64,000 nucleotides of DNA, taken from an uncultured Lachnospiraceae bacterium (GTDB lineage: Bacteria > Bacillota > Clostridia > Lachnospirales > Lachnospiraceae). The notes below the pieces were generated by a model. That model saw nothing but the letters and a program-made list of their open reading frames with translations, searched no databases and was not told the DNA's origin. The position numbers and the translations under genes are program-made. Below are positions 37,345 to 46,191 of this stretch, in pieces. Position 1 is the first letter of the stretch. Each line of letters starts with the position of its first letter. The DNA lies in NCBI GenBank assembly GCA_946546945.1, contig CAMNOU010000009.1:38507-102506 (forward strand). Reading direction: 5' to 3'.

Positions 37345-38148
37345 ATGCAAATAACCAATGTCGCAATTGCAGATGATAACGAGAATATGCTGCGCCTGTT
37401 AGCAGATATTGTCACTAGAGATGAAGAGCTTCATGTTGTTGGAACTGCAAAAAACGGAGAAGAAGTCTGTGATCTCATCAGAACGAAAGAACCGGATATC
37501 GTTTTATTAGACATTGTGATGCCCAAGCTGGACGGTCTGGGCGTGATGGACAGAATCAACAGAGATCAGTCTCTCAGAAAACATCCGTTCTTTATTATCG
37601 TGAGCGCAATCGGACAGCAGACGGTGACGGAGGACGCATTTCGGCTGGGCGCATCCTATTATATCATGAAACCCTTTGATAAAGAGGCCCTGGTGAGCAG
37701 AATCAAGATGGTCAGAGATTTCAATAAAACGAATACTGCGCAGATGCATATGATCAGCGGACCGGATTCTCAGCAAAAGAACAGCCCTCCGAATCTGGAG
37801 AGCATAGTGACGGATATGATCCATGAAATCGGTGTCCCGGCACACATTAAAGGGTATCAGTATCTCAGGGAAGCGATCATTATGTCGGTGAATGATATTG
37901 ACATGCTGAATTCTATTACGAAGATTCTTTATCCGACGATCGCAAAAAAGTTTCAGACGACATCCAGCCGTGTCGAAAGGGCCATCCGGCACGCGATCGA
38001 GGTGGCATGGAGCCGCGGGAAAATGGATACGATCGATGAACTGTTCGGTTATACCATCCATAACGGAAAGGGAAAACCTACCAATTCTGAGTTTATTGCC
38101 CTGATTGCAGACAAGATTCGCCTGGATTATATGAAAAACAGGAAATAA
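37345..38148 (+). CDS. spo0A: Sporulation transcription factor Spo0A
   Basis: A 267-residue response regulator, the master switch for sporulation. The receiver domain has acidic residues D10 and D11, the phosphorylated aspartate D56 ([12 protein letters not shown]), threonine/serine in VSAIG and the lysine of YYIMKPFD. After a linker rich in Gln, Ser and Asn, the effector domain shows the Spo0A-specific [18 protein letters not shown] recognition region. The start at 37345 is six bases after AGGAGG; the ATG at 37339 abuts that site. It is a single-gene unit between its own promoter and glgA. Confidence 0.98.
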   Translation: MQITNVAIADDNENMLRLLADIVTRDEELHVVGTAKNGEEVCDLIRTKEPDIVLLDIVMPKLDGLGVMDRINRDQSLRKHPFFIIVSAIGQQTVTEDAFRLGASYYIMKPFDKEALVSRIKMVRDFNKTNTAQMHMISGPDSQQKNSPPNLESIVTDMIHEIGVPAHIKGYQYLREAIIMSVNDIDMLNSITKILYPTIAKKFQTTSSRVERAIRHAIEVAWSRGKMDTIDELFGYTIHNGKGKPTNSEFIALIADKIRLDYMKNRK

Positions 38149-38173
38149 TGATGACACCTTATCCAAAAAACTG

Positions 38174-38202
38174 TAGTCGGCATCTAAAAAATATAGTATG
38201 AT
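38174..38202 (+). promoter_or_regulatory. Possible glgA promoter
   Basis: TATGAT is present with TAGTCG 17 bp upstream. The -35 matches the consensus at only three positions, so this is a weak call. Confidence 0.35.
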
Positions 38203-38241
38203 GGATAGAAAGAACTTTTACAGACTGGATGAGGAGGAAGT

Positions 38242-39942
38242 ATGAAGAAAATATTGTTTGCGTTATCGGAGGTGGTTCCTTTTATCAAGACCGGAGGGCT
38301 TGCAGATGTAGCCGGCGCCCTGCCGAAGTATTATGATAAAAAGAAATATGATGTACGCGTGGTTCTGCCAAAATATCTTTGCATGAAGCAGGAGTATTCT
38401 GACCGGATGGAACTGATCGCGGAATGTCAGGTCCGGCTGAACTGGAGACTGCAGTATGCGGGGGTATACCGTCTGAAAGAAAACGGCGTGACCTTTTATT
38501 TCATAGATAATGAGTATTATTTTGCAGGACCGGCTCCTTATGGCGAGATCTATCAGGATGCCGAGAAGTTCGGTTTCTTCTCAAAGGCGGTTCTGACCAT
38601 ACTGCCTGTTATCGATTTCTGTCCGGATATCATACACTGTCATGACTGGCAGACCGGTCTTGTTCCGGTATTTCTGGAAGCACAGTTTCGAAACGACCCG
38701 TTCTATCGTCATATCCGAACGGTCTATACCATTCACAATCTGAAATTTCAGGGACGCTGGTTCATTGACGCGATCCGTGATGTCACCGGATTTGGCCCGG
38801 AATATTTTACGATCGGTACACTGGAAAGCTACGGACAGGCCAATCTGCTGAAGGGCGGTGTGGTTTTCTCTGATTATATCACAACGGTCAGTGAGACCTA
38901 TGCGAATGAGATCCAGTCTCCGGACGGAGGGGAAGGACTGGACGGACTGATGCGTGCCAATGCGTACCGGCTGTCCGGCATTGTCAATGGGCTGGATTAT
39001 GAGGTGCTGGATCCGAAAACAGATCCGTATCTTGCAAAGAAATATGACGGGGATATCCCGGCCTATAAGAAAGCCAACAAGGAGGATCTGCAAAAAACAC
39101 TTGGCCTCGCGCAGAGAGAAGATGCTTTCCTGATCGGCATGGTATCCCGCCTCACAGACCAGAAAGGATTCGATCTGATCAACTATATGCTGGATGAGAT
39201 CCTGGCAGATGAGCGTATTCAGATTGCAGTCCTGGGGACCGGTGAGCAAAGATATGAGGACATGTTCCGCTATTATGCTTCGAAATATCCGGGACGTGTC
39301 TCCGCAAATATCTATTATTCGGAGGAAACCGCGCAGAAAATCTACGGCGGCGCGGATGCATTCCTGATGCCTTCGCTCTTTGAGCCCTGCGGACTGAGTC
39401 AGCTGATGAGCCTGCGTTACGGTACGGTTCCCCTTGTCAGAGAGACCGGCGGTCTGAAGGACACGGTGGAACCCTATAATGAATTTGAGCATACAGGAAC
39501 CGGATTCAGTTTTCACAATTACAATGCGCATGAAATGATGTATATGATCCGCTACGCATGCAAGATCTATTTTCAGTATCCAGAAGAATGGGCCGCCATT
39601 CGAGAGCGCGGAATGGCCATGGACTTCTCCTGGGCATCTTCTGCCAAAAAATATGAAGAACTCTATGACAGCCTGATTGAGGAAGAAGAAAAAAGAAAAG
39701 AAGAGGAAAAACGCCGCAAAGAAGAATACGAGCAGCTGGAACAGAAAAAGAAAGAGGAGGAAATGCTCCTGAAGATCCGCCTGGAACAGCAGGTGAAGAA
39801 AGAAATGCAGGAGGCAGAAGAAAAGGCAGCAGAAAAAAAGGCGGCAGAAAAAAAGGCGGCAGAAAAGAAGACAGCCGCAAAAAAAGACGGTGAAAAAGAA
39901 GACGGTAAAGAAAACGCAAAAGAGCGCGAAACCGGATTCTGA
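38242..39942 (+). CDS. glgA: Glycogen synthase with an extra charged C-terminal tail
   Basis: A GT5 enzyme that extends alpha-1,4-glucan from ADP-glucose. KTGGLADVAGALPK is the ADP-glucose site near the N-terminus, HDWQTGLVP is conserved, and EPCGLSQLMSLRYG with the following VRETGGL forms the C-terminal catalytic loop. Family proteins are about 480 residues; this one has 566. Beyond about residue 480 it runs into an unbroken Glu/Lys/Ala tail of some 85 residues predicted to be a single helix or coiled coil, ending in three AAEKK repeats. No other glg gene is present. GAGGAGG lies before the start. Confidence 0.95.
   Translation: MKKILFALSEVVPFIKTGGLADVAGALPKYYDKKKYDVRVVLPKYLCMKQEYSDRMELIAECQVRLNWRLQYAGVYRLKENGVTFYFIDNEYYFAGPAPYGEIYQDAEKFGFFSKAVLTILPVIDFCPDIIHCHDWQTGLVPVFLEAQFRNDPFYRHIRTVYTIHNLKFQGRWFIDAIRDVTGFGPEYFTIGTLESYGQANLLKGGVVFSDYITTVSETYANEIQSPDGGEGLDGLMRANAYRLSGIVNGLDYEVLDPKTDPYLAKKYDGDIPAYKKANKEDLQKTLGLAQREDAFLIGMVSRLTDQKGFDLINYMLDEILADERIQIAVLGTGEQRYEDMFRYYASKYPGRVSANIYYSEETAQKIYGGADAFLMPSLFEPCGLSQLMSLRYGTVPLVRETGGLKDTVEPYNEFEHTGTGFSFHNYNAHEMMYMIRYACKIYFQYPEEWAAIRERGMAMDFSWASSAKKYEELYDSLIEEEEKRKEEEKRRKEEYEQLEQKKKEEEMLLKIRLEQQVKKEMQEAEEKAAEKKAAEKKAAEKKTAAKKDGEKEDGKENAKERETGF
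39826..39870 (+). repeat. Three 15-bp tandem repeats in the glgA tail
   Basis: Units begin at 39826, 39841 and 39856 (GCAGCAGAAAAAAAG and two near-identical copies). Each encodes five residues, so copy-number change keeps the frame. Confidence 0.88.
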
Positions 39943-39957
39943 AAAATGATGAACAGG

Positions 39958-40001
39958 ATACCGCATCTTACCGGAAACCCATGTAGGATGCGGTATTTTT
40001 T
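39958..40001 (+). terminator. Terminator after glgA
   Basis: A 10-bp stem ATACCGCATC / GATGCGGTAT encloses a 19-base loop and is followed by a T run. Confidence 0.88.
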
Positions 40002-40002
40002 A

Positions 40003-40032
40003 TGTCATAGGAAATTGCGATTTCCTATGACA
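40003..40032. repeat. Perfect palindromic repeat, copy 2
   Basis: A 13-bp perfect stem (TGTCATAGGAAAT / ATTTCCTATGACA) with a TGCG loop sits immediately after the glgA terminator. Copy 1 is at 1192-1221, and half-copies are at about 37212 and 22556. Confidence 0.75.
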
Positions 40033-40087
40033 CAAAAAACGCTCCGCTAAGGATGCGCAGGTGCGCCTGTGTCCGTACCTGCCGCGG

Positions 40088-40987
40088 CTACAGCCGGATG
40101 GAGTCTTCTTCAAGGGAATAGTAGTATGCGTGGTCGGAAAGGACTTCGTCTTCATGCAGCTGTGTGCGGTTGACTTCCCGGACCATTTCGGACAGGTCGG
40201 AAAGGCTGCTGTCGTCTTTTGCGGGGATCAGGATGACTTCGTGGATACTGCTCGGGAGAATGTAAAGATCGGATTCTGATCTTTCAGCAAAGGATTTCAG
40301 TATGCCGCTGTAGAGCATGCAGGCAGCGCCAAACAGATTGTACTGGTTTGTAAGAACGTGCATCCGGACATCATCTTCCCCGGACAGGCATGGTCCGGAC
40401 TTTCCTGCCGGATCCGACAGATCCCGAAGGATCTCATCCATGTTCTGAATCTTCGGACGGAGAGTACAGCAGGTGTTTCCGGTCGCGATCTGATACAGAT
40501 CCTGTTCGGTAATCTTCCAGTATTCAAGATGAGACTTATGGATCAGGATCGTGGCGTTCCCGATGTCTTTATTAACGGCAATCAGAATGTAAAAGACAAT
40601 GGCCAGATCCAGAAAACGGATATGGGGAATGTCACGGAGCTGTTCTTTGTTAAGCTCATAATTAATCAGCTTGAACATGATCTTTTCTCTGGTATTCTTA
40701 AAATCTGTAAAGAAACTGACATCAATGTTCTGCTTTGGCTTGTTTTGCTGATAGGCCAGCATGATCTGATGATAAATTTCCTGAAAACTGATTCCGTTTT
40801 CATAATGTTCGTAATAATAATTCAGATAGATGGTGGGCGAGATATTACAATGATTTTCCAGGATAACAAGACCGTCCAGCACATAGCCGTTATTTTTCTG
40901 AACAGATTGAATGGAAATATTTTTCGGGTCGGGAATGTCATTTGTCAGACGCTCCAGAATTACTTTTTTGAATGTTTCGTATTGCAT
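40088..40987 (-). CDS. DUF5688-family protein of unknown function
   Basis: A 299-residue soluble protein resembling the DUF5688 proteins common in Lachnospiraceae. Recognisable stretches are the opening QYETFKKVILERL, a central DLAIVFYILI and the late NQYNLFGAACMLYSGILKSF with LPSSIHEVILIP. It has no membrane helix, signal peptide or known catalytic motif. The start at 40987 is chosen because the promoter at 41031-41059 overlaps the earlier in-frame ATGs. No Shine-Dalgarno sequence precedes it, which is unusual here. It stands alone on the minus strand between plus-strand operons. Confidence 0.75.
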   Translation of the reverse strand: MQYETFKKVILERLTNDIPDPKNISIQSVQKNNGYVLDGLVILENHCNISPTIYLNYYYEHYENGISFQEIYHQIMLAYQQNKPKQNIDVSFFTDFKNTREKIMFKLINYELNKEQLRDIPHIRFLDLAIVFYILIAVNKDIGNATILIHKSHLEYWKITEQDLYQIATGNTCCTLRPKIQNMDEILRDLSDPAGKSGPCLSGEDDVRMHVLTNQYNLFGAACMLYSGILKSFAERSESDLYILPSSIHEVILIPAKDDSSLSDLSEMVREVNRTQLHEDEVLSDHAYYYSLEEDSIRL

Positions 40988-41030
40988 AGAATGCGAAAAA
41001 GAACGGTAAAAGATATTTCGGACAAAAAGA

Positions 41031-41059
41031 ATCATAACACATAACAGGTAAATATACAA
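41031..41059 (-). promoter_or_regulatory. Promoter of the DUF5688 gene
   Basis: On the minus strand, TTGTAT (41059-41054) and TATGAT (41036-41031) are separated by 17 bp. The start point near 41024 leaves a leader of about 36 bases that lacks a purine-rich ribosome site. Confidence 0.6.
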
Positions 41060-41085
41060 CCGGTTTTTGATGTAATAAAATCAGG

Positions 41086-41114
41086 TTGACAAGCGTGTCT
41101 GAAAAAAGTATCCT
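41086..41114 (+). promoter_or_regulatory. Sigma-A promoter of the ttcA group
   Basis: A perfect -35 TTGACA and TATCCT are separated by 17 bp, about 35 bp before the start. It is back to back with the DUF5688 promoter. Confidence 0.72.
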
Positions 41115-41149
41115 AAAGGATAGATTTTAAAGAGTGGAGAATGGATTTC

Positions 41150-41989
41150 ATGACGACAGAAGAGAGGACGGCAGAGATTGAAAAGAGCATCATCAAGAAG
41201 TACCGGAAGCCGATCTGGAGAAAATTTACGAAGGCGATCAATGAATACGAACTGATCCGGGAAAATGACAGGATCGCAGTCTGCATCTCCGGCGGAAAGG
41301 ATTCCATGCTGATGGCAAAGCTCTTTCAGGAACTGAAACGGCATGGCAAGATTCCGTTCGAGCTTGTGTTTCTGGTGATGAATCCGGGATATAATGAGGA
41401 AAACTGGGAGCTGATACAGGAAAACGCGAAGATACTGGGGATTCCGCTGAATGTTTTTGAGACGGATATCTTCAATATTGTAGAAGATGTGGACAGAAAT
41501 CCCTGTTATCTGTGCGCAAGAATGCGCCGCGGTTATCTGTATTCCCATGCAAAGCAGCTGGGCTGCAACAAAATCGCGCTGGGGCATCATTTTGACGATG
41601 TGATCGAGACGGTGCTGATGGGCATGTTCTATGCCGGCAAGTTCGAGACGATGATGCCGAAGCTGCACAGTTCCAATTTTGAGGGGATGGAACTGATCCG
41701 GCCGATGTACATGATCCGTGAGGAGGATATCATAGCCTGGGCGGAATACAACGGGCTGCGCTTCATCCGGTGCGCCTGCCGTTTTACGGAGAACTGTGCG
41801 TCGGAAGATGTGGAACAGGATTCCAAGCGGGAAGAAATGAAAGAACTGATCCGCGAACTCAGAAAGAAAAGCGATCTGATTGAAAAGAATATATTCCGCA
41901 GCTTTCATAATGTGAATCTGAAAACAATTATCGGATATCATAAGGGAGATCTGGTTTATAATTTTCTGGATGATTACGATAAAGAATAG
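41150..41989 (+). CDS. ttcA: TtcA-family tRNA 2-thiolation protein
   Basis: A 279-residue PP-loop ATPase. The ATP pyrophosphatase motif is CISGGKDSMLMAK, and cysteines in NPCYLCARMRRG and the RCACRFTENC segment could hold the [4Fe-4S] cluster that TtcA uses to make 2-thiocytidine at tRNA position 32. GHHFDDVIETVLMGMFY is also characteristic. The start at 41150 has TGGAG about 10 bases upstream; an ATG at 41141 is almost on top of that site. Related PP-loop sub-families with other RNA targets exist, so the exact base is inferred. Confidence 0.85.
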   Translation: MTTEERTAEIEKSIIKKYRKPIWRKFTKAINEYELIRENDRIAVCISGGKDSMLMAKLFQELKRHGKIPFELVFLVMNPGYNEENWELIQENAKILGIPLNVFETDIFNIVEDVDRNPCYLCARMRRGYLYSHAKQLGCNKIALGHHFDDVIETVLMGMFYAGKFETMMPKLHSSNFEGMELIRPMYMIREEDIIAWAEYNGLRFIRCACRFTENCASEDVEQDSKREEMKELIRELRKKSDLIEKNIFRSFHNVNLKTIIGYHKGDLVYNFLDDYDKE

Positions 41990-42003
41990 AGGAATGAGGA
42001 AGT

Positions 42004-42957
42004 ATGAAATATAATAAGTATACCATCGAGACGACCACAGCCGCAGAAGATTTTATCAGCAGCATGCTGAGTGATCTTGGGATTGAAGGGGTGGAGATCG
42101 AAGACAATATCCCGCTCACGAGCGAGGATACCGCAAAAATGTTCATTGATTTTCTTCCGGAACTTCCGCCGGATGACGGCGTAAGTCATGTCAGTTTCTA
42201 TCTGGACGCGTCGCAGGAACAGACCGATATCCTGCTGAGAGTCAGAAAAGAGCTGGAAGAACTGCGCAGTTTCGTGGAAGTGGGTGCAGGAACCATCGCG
42301 GTAAGTCAGACCGAGGATGCTGACTGGGCCAATAACTGGAAGGAATTTTTCCATGCGTTTACGATTGATGACCGGATTCTGATAAAACCGACCTGGGAGG
42401 ATACCGATGTTTCGGATCAGGGAAAGATCCTCATTGAGATCGACCCGGGCATTTCCTTCGGTACCGGAAAACATGAGACGACACAGCTGTGCATCCGTCA
42501 GCTTCTGAAGTATTTAAAACCGGGTGACCATGTGCTGGATCTTGGCTGCGGCAGCGGGATCCTGTCGATCGTCAGCCTGAAGCTTGGCGCCGGCCATCTG
42601 GCAGGAACCGACGTGGATGAAGACTGTATTGCATCCACCCGTGAGAATTTTGCGGTCAATCACCTGGATTTTTCCAATGCGGAATTCTATGTCGGCAATC
42701 TGATTGATGATGAACAGCTGCAGGGAAGGCTTTGCACGGGCGGGTTTGATATCGTTGCTGCAAATATCCTGGCAGATGTCATCATTCCCATGGCGCCCCG
42801 GATCCCTTCCTGCCTGAAAGATGGCGGAATTTTCATTTCATCGGGAATCATTGATTTTAAGGAACAGGAAGTGCTGGAGGCGATCCGAAAGAGCGGACTG
42901 AAGGTCCTGGAAGTGACACATCAGGGAGAATGGGTATCGGTTACGGCACAAAAATAA
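42004..42957 (+). CDS. prmA: Ribosomal protein L11 methyltransferase
   Basis: A 317-residue enzyme that methylates lysines and the N-terminus of ribosomal protein L11. After an N-terminal recognition domain come the family block PGISFGTGKHETTQLC, the AdoMet site VLDLGCGSGILSIVSLKLGA, and the motif DIVAANILADVII. The length is normal. GAGGAAG lies just before the start. It is followed 30 bases later by rsmE, an order conserved in many Firmicutes. Confidence 0.96.
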   Translation: MKYNKYTIETTTAAEDFISSMLSDLGIEGVEIEDNIPLTSEDTAKMFIDFLPELPPDDGVSHVSFYLDASQEQTDILLRVRKELEELRSFVEVGAGTIAVSQTEDADWANNWKEFFHAFTIDDRILIKPTWEDTDVSDQGKILIEIDPGISFGTGKHETTQLCIRQLLKYLKPGDHVLDLGCGSGILSIVSLKLGAGHLAGTDVDEDCIASTRENFAVNHLDFSNAEFYVGNLIDDEQLQGRLCTGGFDIVAANILADVIIPMAPRIPSCLKDGGIFISSGIIDFKEQEVLEAIRKSGLKVLEVTHQGEWVSVTAQK

Positions 42958-42987
42958 AGCAAAAGAGAAGATATCAGGAAAGCGTTT

Positions 42988-43725
42988 ATGTATCAGTTTT
43001 TTGTAGATGAGAATCAGGTCGGCAGAGACTTCATTACAATTACAGGAAGCGATGTCAACCATATGAAAAATGTCCTGCGCATGAAAGAGGGAGAGAAGAT
43101 CCGTGTGAGCAGCAGCGCGGGACAGGATTATTACTGCAGAGTCACGGAGCTGACAGATGAGTTTGTGCAGGCGGATATTCTGGATGCATGCGCTCCGGAC
43201 ACAGAGCTGCCGTCAAAGATCTATCTGTTTCAGGCTCTTCCAAAAGGGGACCGGATGGAGTATGTCATCCAGAAGGCGGTAGAGCTGGGCGTCTATGAAA
43301 TCATCCCTGTCTCCATGAGGTATTGTGTCGTGAAGCTGGATGAGAAAAAGGCCGCGGCAAAGGTGAAGCGGTGGCAGGCAATCAGCGAAAGCGCGGCAAA
43401 ACAGTCCAAGCGGAGCCTGATTCCGAAGATCCATCCGGTCATGAAGTATACAGACGCGTTGACATATGCCAGAAATTGTGATATCAATATTGTGCCTTAT
43501 GAGAATGAAGAGGGCATGGCCTCCACAGCTGAAATGCTGAAAAAGATCCGGCCGGGGAAATCCGTGAGCGTGATCATCGGACCGGAGGGAGGTTTTTCCG
43601 AGGAAGAGATCGAAGCAGTCAGAGAAGACATGGATATCATTTCTCTGGGAAGGCGGATCCTGCGGACAGATACGGCCGCCATCAGCACGATGTCGATGCT
43701 CATGCTGTATCTGGAGGGAATCTGA
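42988..43725 (+). CDS. rsmE: 16S rRNA (uracil-1498-N3)-methyltransferase
   Basis: A 245-residue SPOUT-fold enzyme that methylates U1498 of 16S rRNA. The N-terminal PUA-like part has DVNHMKNVLRMKEGEKIRV. The knotted domain has ALPKGDRMEYVIQKAVELGV, then IGPEGGFSEEEIEA and the closing LGRRILRTDTAAIS. These are RsmE signatures in the expected order. It is likely co-translated with prmA, both acting in ribosome maturation. Confidence 0.96.
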   Translation: MYQFFVDENQVGRDFITITGSDVNHMKNVLRMKEGEKIRVSSSAGQDYYCRVTELTDEFVQADILDACAPDTELPSKIYLFQALPKGDRMEYVIQKAVELGVYEIIPVSMRYCVVKLDEKKAAAKVKRWQAISESAAKQSKRSLIPKIHPVMKYTDALTYARNCDINIVPYENEEGMASTAEMLKKIRPGKSVSVIIGPEGGFSEEEIEAVREDMDIISLGRRILRTDTAAISTMSMLMLYLEGI

Positions 43726-43758
43726 CCCCGGCGTGCCTGACAAAAAGGAGTATGCGAA

Positions 43759-44913
43759 ATGCAAGTTTATTTAGATAATTCGGCGACGACGGCCTGTTCC
43801 CCAAAAGCTGCGGATCTGGTCTGCCATCTGCTGACCGAAGATTTCGGGAACCCTTCTTCGATGCACCAGAAAGGGGTCGATGCGGAAAAGTATGTGAAAG
43901 AGTCGGCGTCCGCGATCGCAAAAACGCTGCGCTGCCAGGAAAAAGAGATTGTTTTCACATCAGGTGGGACAGAGTCCAATAATCTGGCGCTCATCGGAGC
44001 CGCGCTGGCTAATGCAAGAAGAGGAAAACATCTGATCACGACGGCGGTGGAACACCCGTCGGTAAAAAATACGATGCGTTTTCTGGAGGAGCAGGGATTT
44101 GAAGTTACCTGGATTCCGGTGGATCCATATGGTGTGATCCGCATGGATGATCTGAAAAATGCGCTGAGACAGGATACGATACTGGTTTCTGTCATGATGG
44201 TCAATAATGAAATCGGAGCTTTGCAGCCGGTTGAAGGGTGCGGCAAATACATCCATGACTATGATCCGAACATTATTTTCCATGTGGATGCCATCCAGGC
44301 ATACGGGAAGTTTCATATTTATCCGAAACGGATGCAGATCGATCTGCTCTCGGCCAGTGCGCACAAGATTCACGGCCCCAAGGGAGTCGGTTTTCTGTAT
44401 ATCAAAGACCGGACGAAGATCCGGCCGGTTTCCTTCGGCGGAGACCAGCAAAGAGGGATGCGCTCTGGAACTGTCAATGCCCCCGGAATCGCCGGCATGG
44501 GCCGGGCGGCGAAGGAGATTTATGAAAATCTGGATGCAGATATAGAAAGAATGTATGAACTGAAGACTTACTTTACGGAAAAGCTGCAGCTTTTGGAGAA
44601 TGTCAGGATCAATGGAAAAACCGGCCGTGACAGTGCGCCGCATATTGTCAGTGCCGGATTTGCAGGTGTTCGTTCCGAGGTGCTGCTGCATGCACTGGAG
44701 GACCGGGGGATCTATGTTTCCGCCGGCAGCGCATGCTCGTCGCATCATCCGTCTGCCGGAAATACACTGGCTGCCATGGGGCTGGATAAGGCGGGGCAGG
44801 AATCCGCGATCCGCTTCAGTTTCAGTGTTCATACCACGAAAGAAGAGCTGGATTATACACTCGGGCAGATTTCAGAACTGCTTCCTGTTCTGCGCAGGTA
44901 CACACGTCGATGA
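43759..44913 (+). CDS. Cysteine desulfurase, probable sulfur donor to ThiI
   Basis: A 384-residue PLP enzyme that takes sulfur from cysteine. The PLP lysine is K203 in SASAHKIHGPKG, the cofactor histidine is in AVEHPSV, and the persulfide cysteine is C326 in SAGSACSSHHPSAG. It opens with YLDNSATTACSP. It is directly upstream of thiI, the arrangement of Bacillus subtilis nifZ-thiI, where the desulfurase serves 4-thiouridine synthesis only. No iscU or sufU is nearby, which favours that role over general iron-sulfur assembly. AAAAGGAG precedes the start. Confidence 0.93.
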   Translation: MQVYLDNSATTACSPKAADLVCHLLTEDFGNPSSMHQKGVDAEKYVKESASAIAKTLRCQEKEIVFTSGGTESNNLALIGAALANARRGKHLITTAVEHPSVKNTMRFLEEQGFEVTWIPVDPYGVIRMDDLKNALRQDTILVSVMMVNNEIGALQPVEGCGKYIHDYDPNIIFHVDAIQAYGKFHIYPKRMQIDLLSASAHKIHGPKGVGFLYIKDRTKIRPVSFGGDQQRGMRSGTVNAPGIAGMGRAAKEIYENLDADIERMYELKTYFTEKLQLLENVRINGKTGRDSAPHIVSAGFAGVRSEVLLHALEDRGIYVSAGSACSSHHPSAGNTLAAMGLDKAGQESAIRFSFSVHTTKEELDYTLGQISELLPVLRRYTRR

Positions 44914-44956
44914 ACACTCTGTGAGTGAGAAGCATAAAGGAGAAAGGAAAAGAAAA

Positions 44957-46138
44957 ATGTATCAGGCATTTTTGATTAAATACGGAGAAATCGGGATTAA
45001 AGGAAAAAACAGGCATGTCTTTGAGGATGCGCTTGTTCTTCAGATCAGCCATGCGTTGAAACCTGTCGACGGAGAATTTGAGGTGACCAAAGAACAGGGC
45101 CGCATTTATGTGACAGCAGAGGGGGATTTTGATTACGAAGAGACGGTGACAGCGCTCACGCGGGTATTTGGAATCGTCGGAATCTGCCCGATGGTGCAGG
45201 TGGAGGAAAACGGGATTGAACAGCTGGAAAAGGATGTCCTTGCCTTCCTGAACAGTGTCTATCCGGAAAAGAACCAGAGCTTCAAGGTTCAGACAAAGCG
45301 GGCAAAGAAGAGTTATCCGATGGATTCCATGGAGATCAACGCCCGTCTGGGAGAGTGTATCCTAGATGCGTTTCCGGACATGCGTGTAGACGTCCATGAT
45401 CCGCAGATTCTGCTGCATGTGGAAATACGCAATAAAGTAAATATTTATTCCGAAATCATTCCGGGACCGGGCGGTATGCCGGTCGGAACGGCAGGGAAAG
45501 CCATGCTTCTTCTGTCCGGAGGGATTGACAGTCCGGTGGCCGGCTACATGATCGCAAAAAGAGGCGTGACGATCGAAGCTACTTATTTCCATGCGCCGCC
45601 CTATACCAGTGAACGGGCGAAACAAAAGGTCGTCGATCTTGCCCGGATCGTTGCCCGCTACAGCGGACCAATCAAACTGAATATTGTAAACTTTACGGAT
45701 ATCCAGATGTATATCTATGATAAATGTCCGCATGACGAGCTGACGATCATCATGCGCCGGTATATGATGAAAATTGCGGAACATTTTGCGAAGGAAGATC
45801 ATTGTCTCGGGCTGATCACAGGAGAAAGCATCGGTCAGGTCGCAAGCCAGACCATGCAGTCGCTGGCGGCGACCAATGAAGTCTGCACACTGCCGGTCTA
45901 CCGGCCGCTGATCGCATTTGATAAGAATGATATCATCGCAGTTTCTGAAAAAATCGATACCTATGAGACATCCATCCTGCCGTTTGAGGACTGCTGTACG
46001 ATCTTTGTCGCCAAACATCCTGTGACAAAACCGAATGTCAATATTATCAAACGCTCCGAGAGAAATCTGAAGGAGAAGATTGATGAGCTGGTTCATACAG
46101 CGATCGAAACAGTGGAAACAGTCCTTGTGGAGGCATAA
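44957..46138 (+). CDS. thiI: tRNA 4-thiouridine synthase ThiI (no rhodanese domain)
   Basis: A 393-residue enzyme that makes 4-thiouridine at tRNA position 8 and can aid thiamine synthesis. The N-terminal ferredoxin-like and THUMP domains (about 1-165) are followed by the PP-loop LLLSGGIDSPVAGYM and the downstream GESIGQVASQTMQSL. The rhodanese domain present in E. coli ThiI is absent, as in B. subtilis, so sulfur must come from a partner desulfurase, most likely the preceding gene. The start at 44957 follows AGAAAGGA. A shared terminator follows. Confidence 0.96.
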   Translation: MYQAFLIKYGEIGIKGKNRHVFEDALVLQISHALKPVDGEFEVTKEQGRIYVTAEGDFDYEETVTALTRVFGIVGICPMVQVEENGIEQLEKDVLAFLNSVYPEKNQSFKVQTKRAKKSYPMDSMEINARLGECILDAFPDMRVDVHDPQILLHVEIRNKVNIYSEIIPGPGGMPVGTAGKAMLLLSGGIDSPVAGYMIAKRGVTIEATYFHAPPYTSERAKQKVVDLARIVARYSGPIKLNIVNFTDIQMYIYDKCPHDELTIIMRRYMMKIAEHFAKEDHCLGLITGESIGQVASQTMQSLAATNEVCTLPVYRPLIAFDKNDIIAVSEKIDTYETSILPFEDCCTIFVAKHPVTKPNVNIIKRSERNLKEKIDELVHTAIETVETVLVEA

Positions 46139-46173
46139 AAAAACTCCGATGAATTGCTTCATTCGGAGTTTTT
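46138..46173. terminator. Bidirectional terminator between thiI and the HPr-like gene
   Basis: ACTCCGATGAA pairs with TTCATTCGGAGT (one T bulged), flanked by As on the left and Ts on the right. It serves both converging genes. Confidence 0.9.
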
Positions 46174-46191
46174 GAAAACGAGGATTGACCT

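Noticed and set aside
39826..39870. A possible CRISPR-like array
   Set aside because: The three 15-bp units are adjacent, without spacers, and lie in frame in the glgA tail, so they are coding repeats.
38581..39966. A 461-codon open frame on the strand opposite glgA
   Set aside because: It mirrors the Glu/Lys-rich glgA sequence, encodes runs of Phe and Leu without any domain, and lacks a ribosome-binding site. glgA has full family motifs.
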